A stretch of DNA of 64,000 nt from Fimenecus sp963590415 (GCA_963590415.1 CAVAPB010000003.1:1-64000); one strand, 5' to 3'. Positions 15,754 through 25,783 are shown, numbered from the stretch's first letter. A program made the numbers and translations. The notes: generated by a model not told the origin, from the letters alone.

Positions 15754-16565
15754 ATTACCGCCGTTAAGAAATGATTTGACACTATTATTCCGACGCAGAA
15801 CAGCACAAGTATGCAGATTGATATATAATCCCTTGCGGCAAGCTTCATAACCTTGAGTCTTGTTCTGCCCTCGCCGCCCTGATAACAGCGGCAATCCATT
15901 GCAAATGCAAGCTCATATGCACGCCTGAACGAATTTATAAACAGCGGGATGAATATCGGTATCATTGCCTTACCCCTGTTTATAAGCGAGCCTGTTTCAA
16001 AGTCCGCACCCCTCGACTTCTGAGCCGACATAATTTTATCGACCTCGTCAATAAGCGTAGGGATAAATCTCAAAGCAATCGTCATCATCATAGCGATTGA
16101 ATGAACATTGATTTTTACAACCTTCAACGGGGAAAACAGTCTCTCGATGGCATCAGTAAGCAAGGTCGGAGAGGTCGTGTATGTAAGCATTGCGCTTGCA
16201 ATGACAAGCACGACAATTCTGACCGTCGTAAAAATTGCCATATATATGCCGCCCGTTGTGATATGAAGCCTTTTCCATTCAAAAAGCACCGTACCGTCGC
16301 TGTTGTAGAGTATCTGCAAAACGGAGGTTATGAGCACTATCAAAAATATAGGCTTTACGCTTTTCGCTATAAGCTTCGGGGATATTTTCGATACAAGCAC
16401 CGTCACAAACAACAGCAGAGTCATAGCTCCCAAGGCTATAAAATTCTTGCAAAGGAAAATAAAGATAATATAAATAAATGTAAGGACTATTTTCATTCTC
16501 GGGTCAAGCTTGTGTATCGGCGATGTTCCCGGGAAATACTGTCCGATGGTAATGTCCTTTATCAT
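15750..16565 (-). CDS. ecfT: ECF transporter transmembrane subunit EcfT
   Basis: A 271-residue membrane protein. It carries the coupling-helix motifs of EcfT, ALRFIPTLIDEVDKI and SRGADFE near residues 165-200, and ends with further helices. It couples the two ATPases to vitamin-binding S components such as BioY. It overlaps ecfA2 by four bases. Confidence 0.95.
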   Translation of the reverse strand: MIKDITIGQYFPGTSPIHKLDPRMKIVLTFIYIIFIFLCKNFIALGAMTLLLFVTVLVSKISPKLIAKSVKPIFLIVLITSVLQILYNSDGTVLFEWKRLHITTGGIYMAIFTTVRIVVLVIASAMLTYTTSPTLLTDAIERLFSPLKVVKINVHSIAMMMTIALRFIPTLIDEVDKIMSAQKSRGADFETGSLINRGKAMIPIFIPLFINSFRRAYELAFAMDCRCYQGGEGRTRLKVMKLAARDYISICILVLFCVGIIVSNHFLTAVI

Positions 16566-17428
16566 GCGAGCACTCCCCTTTTCTTAAACAGACGGAGAAG
16601 CTCCGTTTTAGCCTCGCCGACGGAATAAATGTCGGTTCTGACATCGTAGCCTTGCTCTTTAAGTCTTAAAAGCACCTTTGTAATCTCGGGCACATTCAAG
16701 CCTATCTCAACCAAGTGCCGAGCATTTGAAAAGACCTCGTCAACGCTTGTAAAATACTCGACCTTGCCCCTGTTCATAACAAGAACCTTGTCTGCACTCT
16801 CGGCAACATCCTCCATACTGTGCGAAACGACGATTACCGTGCTGCCCGTGCTTTTTCTGTACTGTTCAATCATTTCGGAAATGACTTTTCTGCCGTTGGG
16901 GTCAAGACCTGCCGACGGCTCGTCAAGGATTAAAATCTCGGGCTGCATTGCCATAACGCCCGCTATCGCAACTCGCCTTTTCTCGCCGCCCGAGAGGTCA
17001 AACGGTGATTTTTCAAGCATATCCTTACGCACTCCGACGAATTCCGCCGCCGCAAGCACGCGCTCTTTTATTTCCTCTTTTGAGAGCTTCATATTCTTGG
17101 GACCGAACGCAATATCCTCATAAACAGTGCTCTCAAACAGCTGATATTCGGGGTACTGAAAGCAAAGCCCGACCTTGAACCTCGCCTGCCTTGTAACCGA
17201 TTTATCGGAATGAATATCCTGCCCGTCAAGCAAGACCTTTCCCGCGCTCGGCTTCAAAAGTCCGTTAAGATGCTGTACAAGCGTGCTTTTCCCCGAGCCG
17301 GTATGTCCGATTATTCCGATAAACTCGCCCTTTTCAACCGATATATTGACATCTTCTATCGCAATTTTCTCAAACGGCGTGCCCTGAGAATAAATATATG
17401 TTAAATTTTGAGTTTCAAGTATAGCCAT
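16562..17428 (-). CDS. ecfA2: ECF transporter ATPase EcfA2
   Basis: A 288-residue ABC ATPase. Walker A GHTGSGKST is near residue 42, the Q-loop in FQYPEYQLFE, signature LSGGEKRRVAIAG and Walker B LILDEPSAGLDP. The FEKIAIEDVNISVEKGEFIG start is typical of the EcfA2 (CbiO2) half. It forms the heterodimeric motor with EcfA1. Its start shares the last base with the ecfA1 stop region. Confidence 0.95.
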   Translation of the reverse strand: MAILETQNLTYIYSQGTPFEKIAIEDVNISVEKGEFIGIIGHTGSGKSTLVQHLNGLLKPSAGKVLLDGQDIHSDKSVTRQARFKVGLCFQYPEYQLFESTVYEDIAFGPKNMKLSKEEIKERVLAAAEFVGVRKDMLEKSPFDLSGGEKRRVAIAGVMAMQPEILILDEPSAGLDPNGRKVISEMIEQYRKSTGSTVIVVSHSMEDVAESADKVLVMNRGKVEYFTSVDEVFSNARHLVEIGLNVPEITKVLLRLKEQGYDVRTDIYSVGEAKTELLRLFKKRGVLA

Positions 17429-18288
17429 TATTTATCTCCGAGTAAGTCTGTGATATTTTCAACGAATTCATCAACCGTCAAAATGCTGTCGTCAATTCCG
17501 ACGCCCGATTCTTTCATTTCACGGGCAAGCTGCGTTATTTGCGGTATATCAAGACCTACCGACCTTAACAGCTTCTCCTGCCCGAATACTTCTTTCGGCG
17601 TTCCGTCAAGCAAAAGACGGGAATTGTTAATGACCGCAACCCTGTCTGCAAGAGCAGCCTCTTCCATAAAATGTGTTATGAAAACAACCGACATCCCGTA
17701 GTCCGTGTTAAGCTTCATTACGGTTTCCATAACTTCTTTTCTTCCCTGCGGGTCAAGCATAGCCGTTGGCTCATCAAGAAAAATACATTCCGGTCGCATT
17801 GCGATAATTCCCGCTATTGCGACTCGCTGCTTCTGTCCGCCCGAGAGCTTGTGCGGCTCGTGATGACGGTATTCGTACATTCCTACCGCTTTGAGCGAGT
17901 CGTCAACTCTTTTTCTGATTTCCTCCCTCGGAAGCCCGAGGTTTTCCGGTCCGAAGGCAACATCCTCCTCGACTATCGAAGCGACAATCTGATTATCGGG
18001 ATTTTGGAAAACAACTCCGACGGTTTTTCTTATCTCGTAAGCCAAATTCTCGTCAGCCGTATCCATTCCGTTGACAAGCACCTGTCCTTCGTTCGGGATA
18101 AATACAGAATTGCTTAGCTTTGCAACGGTTGATTTACCCGAACCGTTGTGTCCGAGAACTGCAACAAACTCACCTTTTTTTACATTAAAAGTAAAGTCTC
18201 TTATTGCAGGCTCGGGCTGCTGCTCGCCCTCGTCGGCGTCATAGCGGAAGGTTACATTGTGAAATTCTACGATGTTTGAGTTATCCAT
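17428..18288 (-). CDS. ecfA1: ECF transporter ATPase EcfA1
   Basis: A 286-residue ABC ATPase with Walker A GHNGSGKST near residue 42, VFQNPDNQIV Q-loop, signature KLSGGQKQRVAIAG and Walker B IFLDEPTAMLDP. It is the first of the three core ECF genes. It follows the methyltransferase gene after about 12 bases. Confidence 0.95.
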   Translation of the reverse strand: MDNSNIVEFHNVTFRYDADEGEQQPEPAIRDFTFNVKKGEFVAVLGHNGSGKSTVAKLSNSVFIPNEGQVLVNGMDTADENLAYEIRKTVGVVFQNPDNQIVASIVEEDVAFGPENLGLPREEIRKRVDDSLKAVGMYEYRHHEPHKLSGGQKQRVAIAGIIAMRPECIFLDEPTAMLDPQGRKEVMETVMKLNTDYGMSVVFITHFMEEAALADRVAVINNSRLLLDGTPKEVFGQEKLLRSVGLDIPQITQLAREMKESGVGIDDSILTVDEFVENITDLLGDK

Positions 18289-18300
18289 TAAAAAATTCCT

Positions 18301-19164
18301 TTATTTATGCCATATTGCGGAAGCACCGCAGGGTAATATCATTCCCGTCTGCGTAACGGGAAGTCCGATTTCGTCGCTCTCAACCCTGCCGCCGAATTTC
18401 GGCTTGACAAGAGAGCCCAATATATACTGCATTACCGCCGGGGAAAGCCCCGTTGTGTATGAATTTATAAGCACCATAACAGGGTCGTCCGACAGCACCT
18501 GCGTACAGAGCTCGACGAACGAATAAACCTCGTTTTCAAGCTTCCATATTTCTCCGCCCGGTCCTCTGCCGTATGACGGAGGGTCCATAATTATGATGTC
18601 ATATTTGTTCCCTCTGCGTATTTCGCGCTGAACAAACTTTACGCAATCGTCGACTATCCAACGGACGCTTCTGTCGGCAACTCCGGAAGCCGCCGCATTT
18701 TCCTTTGCCCATTGAACCATTCCCTTTGAAGCGTCAACATGGACAACCTGTGCGCCCGCTTTCAGGCACGCAACCGTTGCGCCGCCCGTATATGCGAAAA
18801 GGTTAAGCACCTTGACGGGTTTGCCCGCATTTTTGATAAGCTCTGCGGTATAGTCCCAGTTTACCGCCTGCTCGGGGAAAATTCCCGTGTGCTTAAAGCC
18901 CATTGTCTTGACATTAAAAGTCAAGTCGCCGTAGCCGATGCTCCAAAACGGCGGGATTTTATTCTTAACCTCCCAATTACCGCCGCCCGAGTTTGAACGG
19001 TGGTAAACGGCGTCCGCCCGTCTCCAGGCAGGATGCTTTTTCGGAGTTTTCCATATAACCTGCGGGTCGGGGCGTATGAGCGTTACATTGCCCCACCTTT
19101 CAAGGCGTTCTCCGCTTGAACAGTCAAGCAGTTCGTAATCTTTCCACTTTGATGTATAGCGCAT
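18301..19164 (-). CDS. Class I SAM-dependent methyltransferase, RlmI/RlmK-like
   Basis: A 287-residue protein. The SAM-binding motif VLNLFAYTGGATVA is near residue 120 and the catalytic-loop motif DPPSYGRG near residue 197. This N/DPPY-type pattern with an N-terminal extension resembles the C-terminal methyltransferase of 23S rRNA enzymes RlmI and RlmL/K, but a PUA domain is absent. rRNA is the likely substrate; the exact position is not known. It starts three bases after the glmM stop, within the operon. Confidence 0.8.
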   Translation of the reverse strand: MRYTSKWKDYELLDCSSGERLERWGNVTLIRPDPQVIWKTPKKHPAWRRADAVYHRSNSGGGNWEVKNKIPPFWSIGYGDLTFNVKTMGFKHTGIFPEQAVNWDYTAELIKNAGKPVKVLNLFAYTGGATVACLKAGAQVVHVDASKGMVQWAKENAAASGVADRSVRWIVDDCVKFVQREIRRGNKYDIIIMDPPSYGRGPGGEIWKLENEVYSFVELCTQVLSDDPVMVLINSYTTGLSPAVMQYILGSLVKPKFGGRVESDEIGLPVTQTGMILPCGASAIWHK

Positions 19165-19167
19165 CTG

Positions 19168-20517
19168 TTAAACTAACCTTTCTTCAATTACCTTTGCAAT
19201 GCTCTCCGCAAGGGATTTTATCTGAGCGTAGTCCTCGCCCTCAAGCATAACTCTGACAAGCGGTTCCGTGCCCGAAACACGAACAAGAACACGACCTGTG
19301 TCGCCCAATTCTTCGCTTGCCTCACGGATAGCAAGCTGAACCTCTTCGTCCTTATCGAGCCTTGCCTTACCGAAGTTTGAAACACGGACATTGATAAGCA
19401 CCTGCGGATAAACCTGCATTTCGCTTGCGAGCTCGGATATTTTCTTACCCGTGCGTTTGAGGACATTCAAGACCTGAATTGCCGACATCTGGCCGTCGCC
19501 CGTCGTAGCGTAGTCAAGGAAAATTATATGACCCGACTGCTCGCCGCCGATTACATAGCCGTTTTTAACCATTTCTTCAAGAACATATCTGTCGCCGACC
19601 TTGGTCTTGACGCAGTTTATACCGTTCTTTTCGCAGAACTTGAAAAAGCCCATATTGCTCATTACCGTAACGACTGCGGTGTCGTTTTTAAGCTTATTGT
19701 TATCTTTCATAAACTTTGAGCAGACGGCAATTATCTTGTCGCCGTCCACGACCTTGCCGTTTTCATCAACAACAAGAAGTCTGTCCGCGTCGCCGTCAAA
19801 GGCAAAGCCTATGTCGCATTTGTTGTCGACAACATATTTTTGCAGCTGCTCAAGATGGGTCGAACCGCAGTTTTCGTTGATATTTGTTCCGTTCGGCTTG
19901 TCGTTTATAATAAAGCACTGCGCTCCGAGCCTTGTAAACAACGCCCTTGCACTGACGGAAGCCGAGCCGTTCGCACAGTCAAGCGCAATTTTCATACCCT
20001 TGAAATCTCCGTCCGCGGTCATAGCAAGGTGGAAAATATAATCGTCAACCGCTTTTGATGAAAAATGTATTCTTCCGACATCTCCGCCGAGAACCACGGG
20101 CGGAACCTTAGTCTCGTCAAGAATTATCTCTTCAATCTCATTTTCGAGTGCGTCCGGCAATTTATAGCCGTTGCCCTGAAAAATCTTTATTCCGTTATAT
20201 TCGCACGGGTTGTGCGAGGCGGAAATCATTACGGCTGCGTCATAATCGTACTCTTTGACAAGAAAAGCCACCGCAGGAGTGGGCACTACATCAAGCACGA
20301 GCACATCTGCACCGACAGAGCAAAGTCCTGCTCCGATTGCCGACGCAAGCATATGCGAGGACGCCCTCGTGTCCATTCCTATCAGCACCTTGGGCTTGTG
20401 AGCACAGCTTTCGGTAAGCACCATTGCAGCCGCTCTGCCTATTTTCATCGCAAGCTCGCAGGTTAATTCACTGTTTGCGACGCCCCTTGCGCCGTCTGTT
20501 CCGAACAATCTTCCCAT
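19168..20517 (-). CDS. glmM: Phosphoglucosamine mutase
   Basis: A 449-residue alpha-D-phosphohexomutase that converts glucosamine-6-phosphate to glucosamine-1-phosphate for peptidoglycan precursors. The phosphoserine loop is ISASHNP (Ser101), the metal-binding loop DGDADR lies near residue 240, and the sugar loop GEQSGH near 325. The C-terminal RVSGTEPLVRVM phosphate-binding loop is present. The protein starts MGRLFGTDGARG as usual. It follows ruvB by 29 bases. Confidence 0.97.
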   Translation of the reverse strand: MGRLFGTDGARGVANSELTCELAMKIGRAAAMVLTESCAHKPKVLIGMDTRASSHMLASAIGAGLCSVGADVLVLDVVPTPAVAFLVKEYDYDAAVMISASHNPCEYNGIKIFQGNGYKLPDALENEIEEIILDETKVPPVVLGGDVGRIHFSSKAVDDYIFHLAMTADGDFKGMKIALDCANGSASVSARALFTRLGAQCFIINDKPNGTNINENCGSTHLEQLQKYVVDNKCDIGFAFDGDADRLLVVDENGKVVDGDKIIAVCSKFMKDNNKLKNDTAVVTVMSNMGFFKFCEKNGINCVKTKVGDRYVLEEMVKNGYVIGGEQSGHIIFLDYATTGDGQMSAIQVLNVLKRTGKKISELASEMQVYPQVLINVRVSNFGKARLDKDEEVQLAIREASEELGDTGRVLVRVSGTEPLVRVMLEGEDYAQIKSLAESIAKVIEERLV

Positions 20518-20546
20518 AACAAAGTCTCCCGAAAATAAAATTTATT

Positions 20547-21587
20547 TTACATATCCAACTTTTGCTGACCGCTTGCGCCGTCGCCGAACGGTATGCCGAG
20601 ATGCTCATATGCGAGCGGCGTTACCACCCTGCCCCTCGGCGTTTTTGACAAAAAGCCGATCTGCATAAGATACGGCTCGTAAACATCCTCAATTGTGACC
20701 GCTTCCTCGCCTATAGTTGCGGCTATCGTTTCAAGTCCGACAGGACCGCCCTTATAATTCTTTATCATTGAGGTCAAAAGAAGCCTGTCGATAAGGTCAA
20801 GACCCAATTCGTCGATTTCCATTCTGCCGAGTGCGATTTTTGCCGTGTCAACGGTTATAACGCCGTTGCCCATTACCTCGGCAAAGTCCCTTGCACGCTT
20901 GAGAAGTCTGTTCGCAATTCTCGGCGTGCCTCTCGAACGGGAAGCGATTTCAAGCGCACCATCGTCGTCAATGGCAATTCCGAGTATTCCCGCACTTCTT
21001 TTAACAATCATCGCAAGCTCCTCGGGTGTGTACATTTCAAGTCGGCAGACAACGCCGAACCTGTCACGCAGCGGCGCCGAGAGTTGACCTGCCCTTGTGG
21101 TTGCGCCGACAAGCGTAAACCTCGGCAAATCAAGCCTTATACTTCTTGCGGACGGACCCTTGCCTATGATTATGTCAAGCGCATTGTCCTCCATTGCGGG
21201 ATACAAAACCTCTTCCACGCTTCTTGAAAGACGGTGGATTTCATCTATAAAAAGCACATCGCCGTCATTGAGGTTTGTAAGCAGTGCCGCAAGGTCGCCC
21301 TGCTTTTCAATGGCGGGACCCGAGGTCACTCTCATCTGCACGCCCATTTCGTTGGCAATTATGCCCGAAAGAGTTGTCTTTCCGAGACCGGGAGGGCCGT
21401 ATAGCAAAACATGGTCCAATACATCGCCCCTCGCCTTTGCGGCGTCGATATAAATTTTAAGATTTTCCTTTGCTTTCTCCTGTCCGACATATTCGTTAAA
21501 GGTTTTGGGTCTTAACGAGGTTTCAATGTCGTTATCGACTTCGTTGAGGTCGGGAGAAACAATTCTGTTTTCGTTGTCAAAATCCAT
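20547..21587 (-). CDS. ruvB: Holliday junction branch migration helicase RuvB
   Basis: A 346-residue AAA+ motor. Walker A GPPGLGKT is at residues 64-71, Walker B LFIDEIHRLS follows near 115, and the arginine-finger region and C-terminal winged helix (PRGRVVTPLAYEHLG) are present. It acts with RuvA and RuvC, encoded just upstream. Confidence 0.97.
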   Translation of the reverse strand: MDFDNENRIVSPDLNEVDNDIETSLRPKTFNEYVGQEKAKENLKIYIDAAKARGDVLDHVLLYGPPGLGKTTLSGIIANEMGVQMRVTSGPAIEKQGDLAALLTNLNDGDVLFIDEIHRLSRSVEEVLYPAMEDNALDIIIGKGPSARSIRLDLPRFTLVGATTRAGQLSAPLRDRFGVVCRLEMYTPEELAMIVKRSAGILGIAIDDDGALEIASRSRGTPRIANRLLKRARDFAEVMGNGVITVDTAKIALGRMEIDELGLDLIDRLLLTSMIKNYKGGPVGLETIAATIGEEAVTIEDVYEPYLMQIGFLSKTPRGRVVTPLAYEHLGIPFGDGASGQQKLDM

Positions 21588-21596
21588 ATTTTACTC

Positions 21597-22202
21597 CTAT
21601 ATCATCGAAAGCTGCTTCAAAGCCTGCTTAATCATTTCTTCAACGCTCAGGTCGGGGTTGAGCTTTCCTACCGCAACCGCCGCCTCGGACTGCGAATATC
21701 CGAGCATTGTAAGCGCCGAAACCGCCTCCGAGCTGTTGCCCGAAGCAGCCGCCGTGCTTGCCGCCGCAATATCCGAACCTGCCGTCTGCAAATCAAGCCC
21801 CTTGGCAAGCTTATCTTTAAGCTCAAGCACAATTCTCTGCGCTATCTTATTACCGACGCCGTTTGCCCTTGTAATAGCCTTTGCGTCGCCTGCGGCAATG
21901 CTCAAGGCAAGCTGTTCGGGGGTCATCTCCGAGAGCACGGCAAGCGCCATTTTTGCGCCGACGCCAGAAACGGAGATAAGTATTTTATAACATTCAAGCT
22001 CCTGCTGTGTATAAAAGCCGTAGAGGTCAAGAGCGTCCTCTTTGACTGAGAGATAAGTAAAAAGCGTTATCTTTTCCCCGATTTTTGCAACATTTTTAAG
22101 TGTGTTTGCCGTTGCAAAGCACTTGAATGCAACGCCGTTACAGTCAACGGCGACGCACTGTGCGTCATAATAAGCAACATTTCCCGTTATCGAATAAAAC
22201 AT
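21597..22202 (-). CDS. ruvA: Holliday junction branch migration protein RuvA
   Basis: A 201-residue protein with the N-terminal OB fold (MFYSITGNVAYYD), a helix-hairpin-helix pair (ISVSGVGAKMALAVLS and ANGVGNKIAQRIVLEL) and the C-terminal RuvB-contact domain. It lies nine bases after ruvC and nine before ruvB. Confidence 0.96.
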   Translation of the reverse strand: MFYSITGNVAYYDAQCVAVDCNGVAFKCFATANTLKNVAKIGEKITLFTYLSVKEDALDLYGFYTQQELECYKILISVSGVGAKMALAVLSEMTPEQLALSIAAGDAKAITRANGVGNKIAQRIVLELKDKLAKGLDLQTAGSDIAAASTAAASGNSSEAVSALTMLGYSQSEAAVAVGKLNPDLSVEEMIKQALKQLSMI

Positions 22203-22211
22203 TCAAATTCC

Positions 22212-22712
22212 TCATTTCAAATTTCTGAGCTTACCCATAAGCGAACCGCTTGAATGGGCGTGGCATATAGCCATTGCAAGAGCATCTGCGGTATCGTCGG
22301 GTTTCGGAATTTTTTCAAGGTTCAATATAACCCTCGTCATCTCCTGCACCTGCTTTTTCTCAGCCCTGCCGTAGCCTACAACGCTCTGCTTTACCTGAAG
22401 CGGAGTGTATTCAAAAATTTCCGCCTTGTTTTGGTACGCCGCAAGCACGGTAACCCCCCTTGCCTGCGCTACATCGATTACCGTTTTGGCATTGGTGTTG
22501 TAGAACAGCTTTTCTATCGCCATAGCCTGCGGACGGTACTTTGCAAACAGCATATTCAGGTCTCTGTATATAATATCGAGCCTTTCTACAAAGGGCATTC
22601 CCGCCGGAGTTGTGATAGCTCCGTAATCGAGCACCTGAAACCTGTTCGCCTCATAATTTATAACGCCGTAGCCGACAATGGCATAGCCGGGGTCAATTCC
22701 CAAAATTATCAT
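22212..22712 (-). CDS. ruvC: Holliday junction resolvase RuvC
   Basis: A 166-residue RNase H-fold resolvase with the standard opening MIILGIDPG (first catalytic Asp in GIDPG), a central Glu in AIEKLF and the last acidic pair in DDTADALA. I start it at 22712 because that gives the family length. A longer frame upstream adds an unusual leader starting MEYYVK and has no better ribosome site. First gene of the long operon. Confidence 0.95.
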   Translation of the reverse strand: MIILGIDPGYAIVGYGVINYEANRFQVLDYGAITTPAGMPFVERLDIIYRDLNMLFAKYRPQAMAIEKLFYNTNAKTVIDVAQARGVTVLAAYQNKAEIFEYTPLQVKQSVVGYGRAEKKQVQEMTRVILNLEKIPKPDDTADALAMAICHAHSSGSLMGKLRNLK

Positions 22713-22749
22713 TTTTACATAATACTCCATAATAATTATATGTTGTTTA

Positions 22750-22778
22750 ATTATACTACATATTCGTCTGTATAGCAA
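22750..22778 (-). promoter_or_regulatory. Promoter of the ruvC operon
   Basis: TTGCTA (22773-22778) and TATAAT (22750-22755) are separated by exactly 17 bases on the minus strand, about 38 bases before the ruvC start. Confidence 0.7.
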
Positions 22779-22808
22779 GAAAAAAGGAGTGAAAAATTCA
22801 CTCCTTTT
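22779..22808 (-). terminator. Terminator of the der transcript
   Basis: AAAAGGAGTGA pairs with TCACTCCTTTT around a T-rich loop, with T residues behind it on the minus strand. It directly abuts the ruvC promoter. Confidence 0.88.
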
Positions 22809-22823
22809 GCTTAGTTATTCCGA

Positions 22824-24167
22824 TTATTTATAATCCTTTTTGCCGTTCTTTTCCCTTTCCCTTATAACAAACCTTGTCGGTGTTCCCTCAAGACCGAAAA
22901 CCTCGCGAATCTGGTTGTCGATATAGCGTTGATAGCTGTAATGGAAAAGGTCCTTGCTGTTTACGAAGCAGACGAATGTGGGCGGCCTTGTGGAAGCCTG
23001 AGTCATATAGTAAATTTTAAGACGCTTGCCCTTGTCCGTAGGCGGCTGAACCCTTGTTGTTGCGGCGGAAAGCACCTCGTTGAGCTTGCCCGTCGAAATA
23101 CGCATCGAATTCTGCTCGTTTACAAACTTGATAAGCTCAAAAAGTCTGTCAAGCCTCTGTCCCGTCTTTGCGGAAATGAAAATTATCGGCGCATAGCTCA
23201 TAAACGAAAAGTCGTTCATCAGCTTTTTGCGTTCCTTATCCATGGTTCTGCCGTCCTTATCGACAGCATCCCACTTATTGACTGCGATAATGCAAGCCTT
23301 TCCGAGGTCGTGAGCAATACCCGCCACCTTTGAGTCCTGCTCGGTAAAGCCCTCCGTGCCGTCAATCATAATAACGCAGACATCGGCTCTCTCGACAGCC
23401 ATCCTCGCACGGATAACGGAATATTTTTCAATCTGATCCTCAACCTTGCTCTTGCGGCGCAGTCCTGCGGTATCGATAAACACGAACTCTCCGAACTTGT
23501 TTGACACAAGGGCGTCGGTCGAGTCCCTCGTTGTACCCGCGATATTCGAAACAATGGCTCTCTCCTCGCCCGAAATGGCATTTATAAGCGAGGATTTACC
23601 GACATTCGGCTTACCGATAACGGCAACCTTAATCTTATCGTCGTCATACTCGCCCTGATCCTCGTCGGGAAGATATTTTATAATCTCGTCAAGCAGGTCG
23701 CCCGTGCCGTGACCGTGAACGGACGATACGGCAATCGGGTCGCCGAGACCCAAATTGTAAAACTCATAAAAATCGGGCGGAACATCTCCGACCGTATCGC
23801 ATTTATTTACGCAAAGCACAATCGGCTTTCCGCTTTTCTGAAGCATCTGTGCAACCTCGGTATCGGTTGCGACAACACCCGAACGGACATCGGTTACAAG
23901 GACAATAACATCCGCGCTCTCTATTGCAAGCTGAGCCTGTCTGCGCATCTGCGAAAGAATAATATCGTCCGAATAAGGCTCGATACCGCCCGTATCGACA
24001 AGAAGCATATTTCTGCCGAGCCACTCGCAGTCGCCGTAAATTCGGTCTCTTGTAACGCCCGGAGTGTCGTCAACAATTGAAAGGCGTTTCCCTATAAGTT
24101 TGTTAAAAAGCGTGCTTTTGCCGACATTGGGTCTGCCGACAATCGCAATTACGGGTCTTGACATCAT
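22824..24167 (-). CDS. der: Ribosome biogenesis GTPase Der (EngA)
   Basis: A 447-residue protein with two G domains in tandem. The first has GRPNVGKS near residue 10 and NKCD near 120; the second has GKPNVGKS near 187 and NKWD near 300. A C-terminal KH-like domain follows (RPPTFVCFVNSKDLFHYSY). Der is needed for 50S subunit maturation. Its ATG overlaps the stop of the radical SAM gene. Confidence 0.97.
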   Translation of the reverse strand: MMSRPVIAIVGRPNVGKSTLFNKLIGKRLSIVDDTPGVTRDRIYGDCEWLGRNMLLVDTGGIEPYSDDIILSQMRRQAQLAIESADVIVLVTDVRSGVVATDTEVAQMLQKSGKPIVLCVNKCDTVGDVPPDFYEFYNLGLGDPIAVSSVHGHGTGDLLDEIIKYLPDEDQGEYDDDKIKVAVIGKPNVGKSSLINAISGEERAIVSNIAGTTRDSTDALVSNKFGEFVFIDTAGLRRKSKVEDQIEKYSVIRARMAVERADVCVIMIDGTEGFTEQDSKVAGIAHDLGKACIIAVNKWDAVDKDGRTMDKERKKLMNDFSFMSYAPIIFISAKTGQRLDRLFELIKFVNEQNSMRISTGKLNEVLSAATTRVQPPTDKGKRLKIYYMTQASTRPPTFVCFVNSKDLFHYSYQRYIDNQIREVFGLEGTPTRFVIREREKNGKKDYK

Positions 24168-25477
24168 TCCACCCCCAAAATATTTTTTAATAACTGTGTT
24201 CCGTTGTTAGGCGTCGGAACTATTTCGATATTCAATTCCTTTTCGGCTTCTTTGAGCGTTATGTCGTCAAGGAACTTGTTTTTATCCGTTGAATGAGACG
24301 TATAATCTATCGTCATTACAAGCGGAATTAGCAGCTTGTCCCCGAGGTTTCTGCCCTTTAACTGAGCGATAAGGTCGGTTCCCGTCATAAGTCCTGCGAC
24401 GGTTATGCCCTCGCCGAAAAAGTTGTTTATGATTTTAACGACATTGACCTTGACACCGAACTTTTTCTCCTGCGCCTGCGCAAACTCGCACATAAGCGGA
24501 TAAGCCGCCGTGCCCGTTGCAAGAGTAACCTCACGGTTTACGGGGGTTACATCAAGCTCCGAGAGTGCCTCAAAGAACTCATCACGCAACGAAGTCCAAA
24601 GCCCTACGCCGTTGTCAATCTGCGGATATTCATCGTAATATTCCTCTGGTGGCATTGCCCTGCCCGCAAGCAGGAAAAATTCATCTGCGGGATATGCGAG
24701 CCTTATGCCGTTCTCCGCCTTAAACGCCGAAGAAAATTCTTCGATTATATCTATTGTTTCCCCCGCCGTCTGCTTATCATAAGGCTTTAAGGGGAAAAGC
24801 CCGTCACGGAATTTTGTAAGTCCGACAGGCACGGCTGCAATGCTCTGTATCGACGGATACATTTTCGCAAGCTCCGTAAGGCTGAAGCGCAGCTCATCGC
24901 CGTCGTTTATGCCCGGGCACAAAACGAGCTGTGCGTTCATTTTGATGCCTGCGTCGGCAAAGCGTTTGATTATCGACAGGCACTTTCCCGCATTTTTGTT
25001 GTTCATCATCTTAACCCTCAGTTCGGGGTTCATTGTGTGAACGGAAATGTTTACGGGACTTATATGCATTGCGATAATACGCTCGATTTCGTGCTCGGTA
25101 AGGTTGGTGAGCGTAACATAGTTTCCGAAAAGGAACGAAAGGCGTGAGTCGTCATCCTTAAAATAAAGACTTTCACGCATGCCCTTAGGAAGCTGGTCAA
25201 TAAAGCAGAAAACACACTTATTGCGGCAGCTGTGCTGTTTATCCATAAGGAAGGTTTCAAACTTAATGCCGACATTTTCGTTGGTCGCCCTGATTTTAAC
25301 GGTTTTGCCCTTGGCGGTTACGAATTTCATCTCAACGGGCAAAAAGCTCATATAAAAATCGTAATCGAGAACATCGTCAACCTCTTTGGAGTCTATGGAA
25401 ACGAGCTTATCTCCCGCTCTGACGCCGAAAAACCAGCATTTTGAAAACGGCTTTACCTCATTGATAATTACAGCCAC
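24164..25477 (-). CDS. DUF512 radical SAM protein with PDZ-like N-terminus
   Basis: A 437-residue protein. Residues 5-60 resemble a PDZ domain (VRAGDKLVSIDSKEV). The radical SAM cysteines follow at C84, C88 and C91 (CRNKCVFC). The C-terminal DUF512 part runs from about 280. The family is usually next to der in Firmicutes, as here, and its reaction is unknown. Confidence 0.88.
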   Translation of the reverse strand: MAVIINEVKPFSKCWFFGVRAGDKLVSIDSKEVDDVLDYDFYMSFLPVEMKFVTAKGKTVKIRATNENVGIKFETFLMDKQHSCRNKCVFCFIDQLPKGMRESLYFKDDDSRLSFLFGNYVTLTNLTEHEIERIIAMHISPVNISVHTMNPELRVKMMNNKNAGKCLSIIKRFADAGIKMNAQLVLCPGINDGDELRFSLTELAKMYPSIQSIAAVPVGLTKFRDGLFPLKPYDKQTAGETIDIIEEFSSAFKAENGIRLAYPADEFFLLAGRAMPPEEYYDEYPQIDNGVGLWTSLRDEFFEALSELDVTPVNREVTLATGTAAYPLMCEFAQAQEKKFGVKVNVVKIINNFFGEGITVAGLMTGTDLIAQLKGRNLGDKLLIPLVMTIDYTSHSTDKNKFLDDITLKEAEKELNIEIVPTPNNGTQLLKNILGVE

Positions 25478-25563
25478 ACACTCACCTCTTTTTCTCCACG
25501 ATAAAAAGGCGGGGAAGATACTTCTTCTCCACCTTCTGTCTAACCTTGTAAAACAAAGATGCG

Positions 25564-25749
25564 TTAAGCCTCTTCTTTAACAACAACCTGTCTGCCGTTA
25601 TAATGACCGCATACTGCGCAAACTCTGTGAGCTCTCTTGTACTCGCCGCAGTTGGGGCACTTCTGAAGCTCGGGAGCGCTCATCTTCCAAACGCTTGAGC
25701 GTCTCTTATCTCTTCTTGCTTTTGAAACTCTTCTCTTCGGTACTGCCAT
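25564..25749 (-). CDS. rpmF: 50S ribosomal protein L32
   Basis: A 61-residue basic protein starting MAVPKRRVSKARRDKRR with a zinc ribbon CPNCG...CAVCG at about residues 31-49. It follows yceD after 34 bases, the conserved yceD-rpmF order. Confidence 0.97.
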   Translation of the reverse strand: MAVPKRRVSKARRDKRRSSVWKMSAPELQKCPNCGEYKRAHRVCAVCGHYNGRQVVVKEEA

Positions 25750-25783
25750 TTTAATATCTCCTTTATGTCCTTATTATACTTGT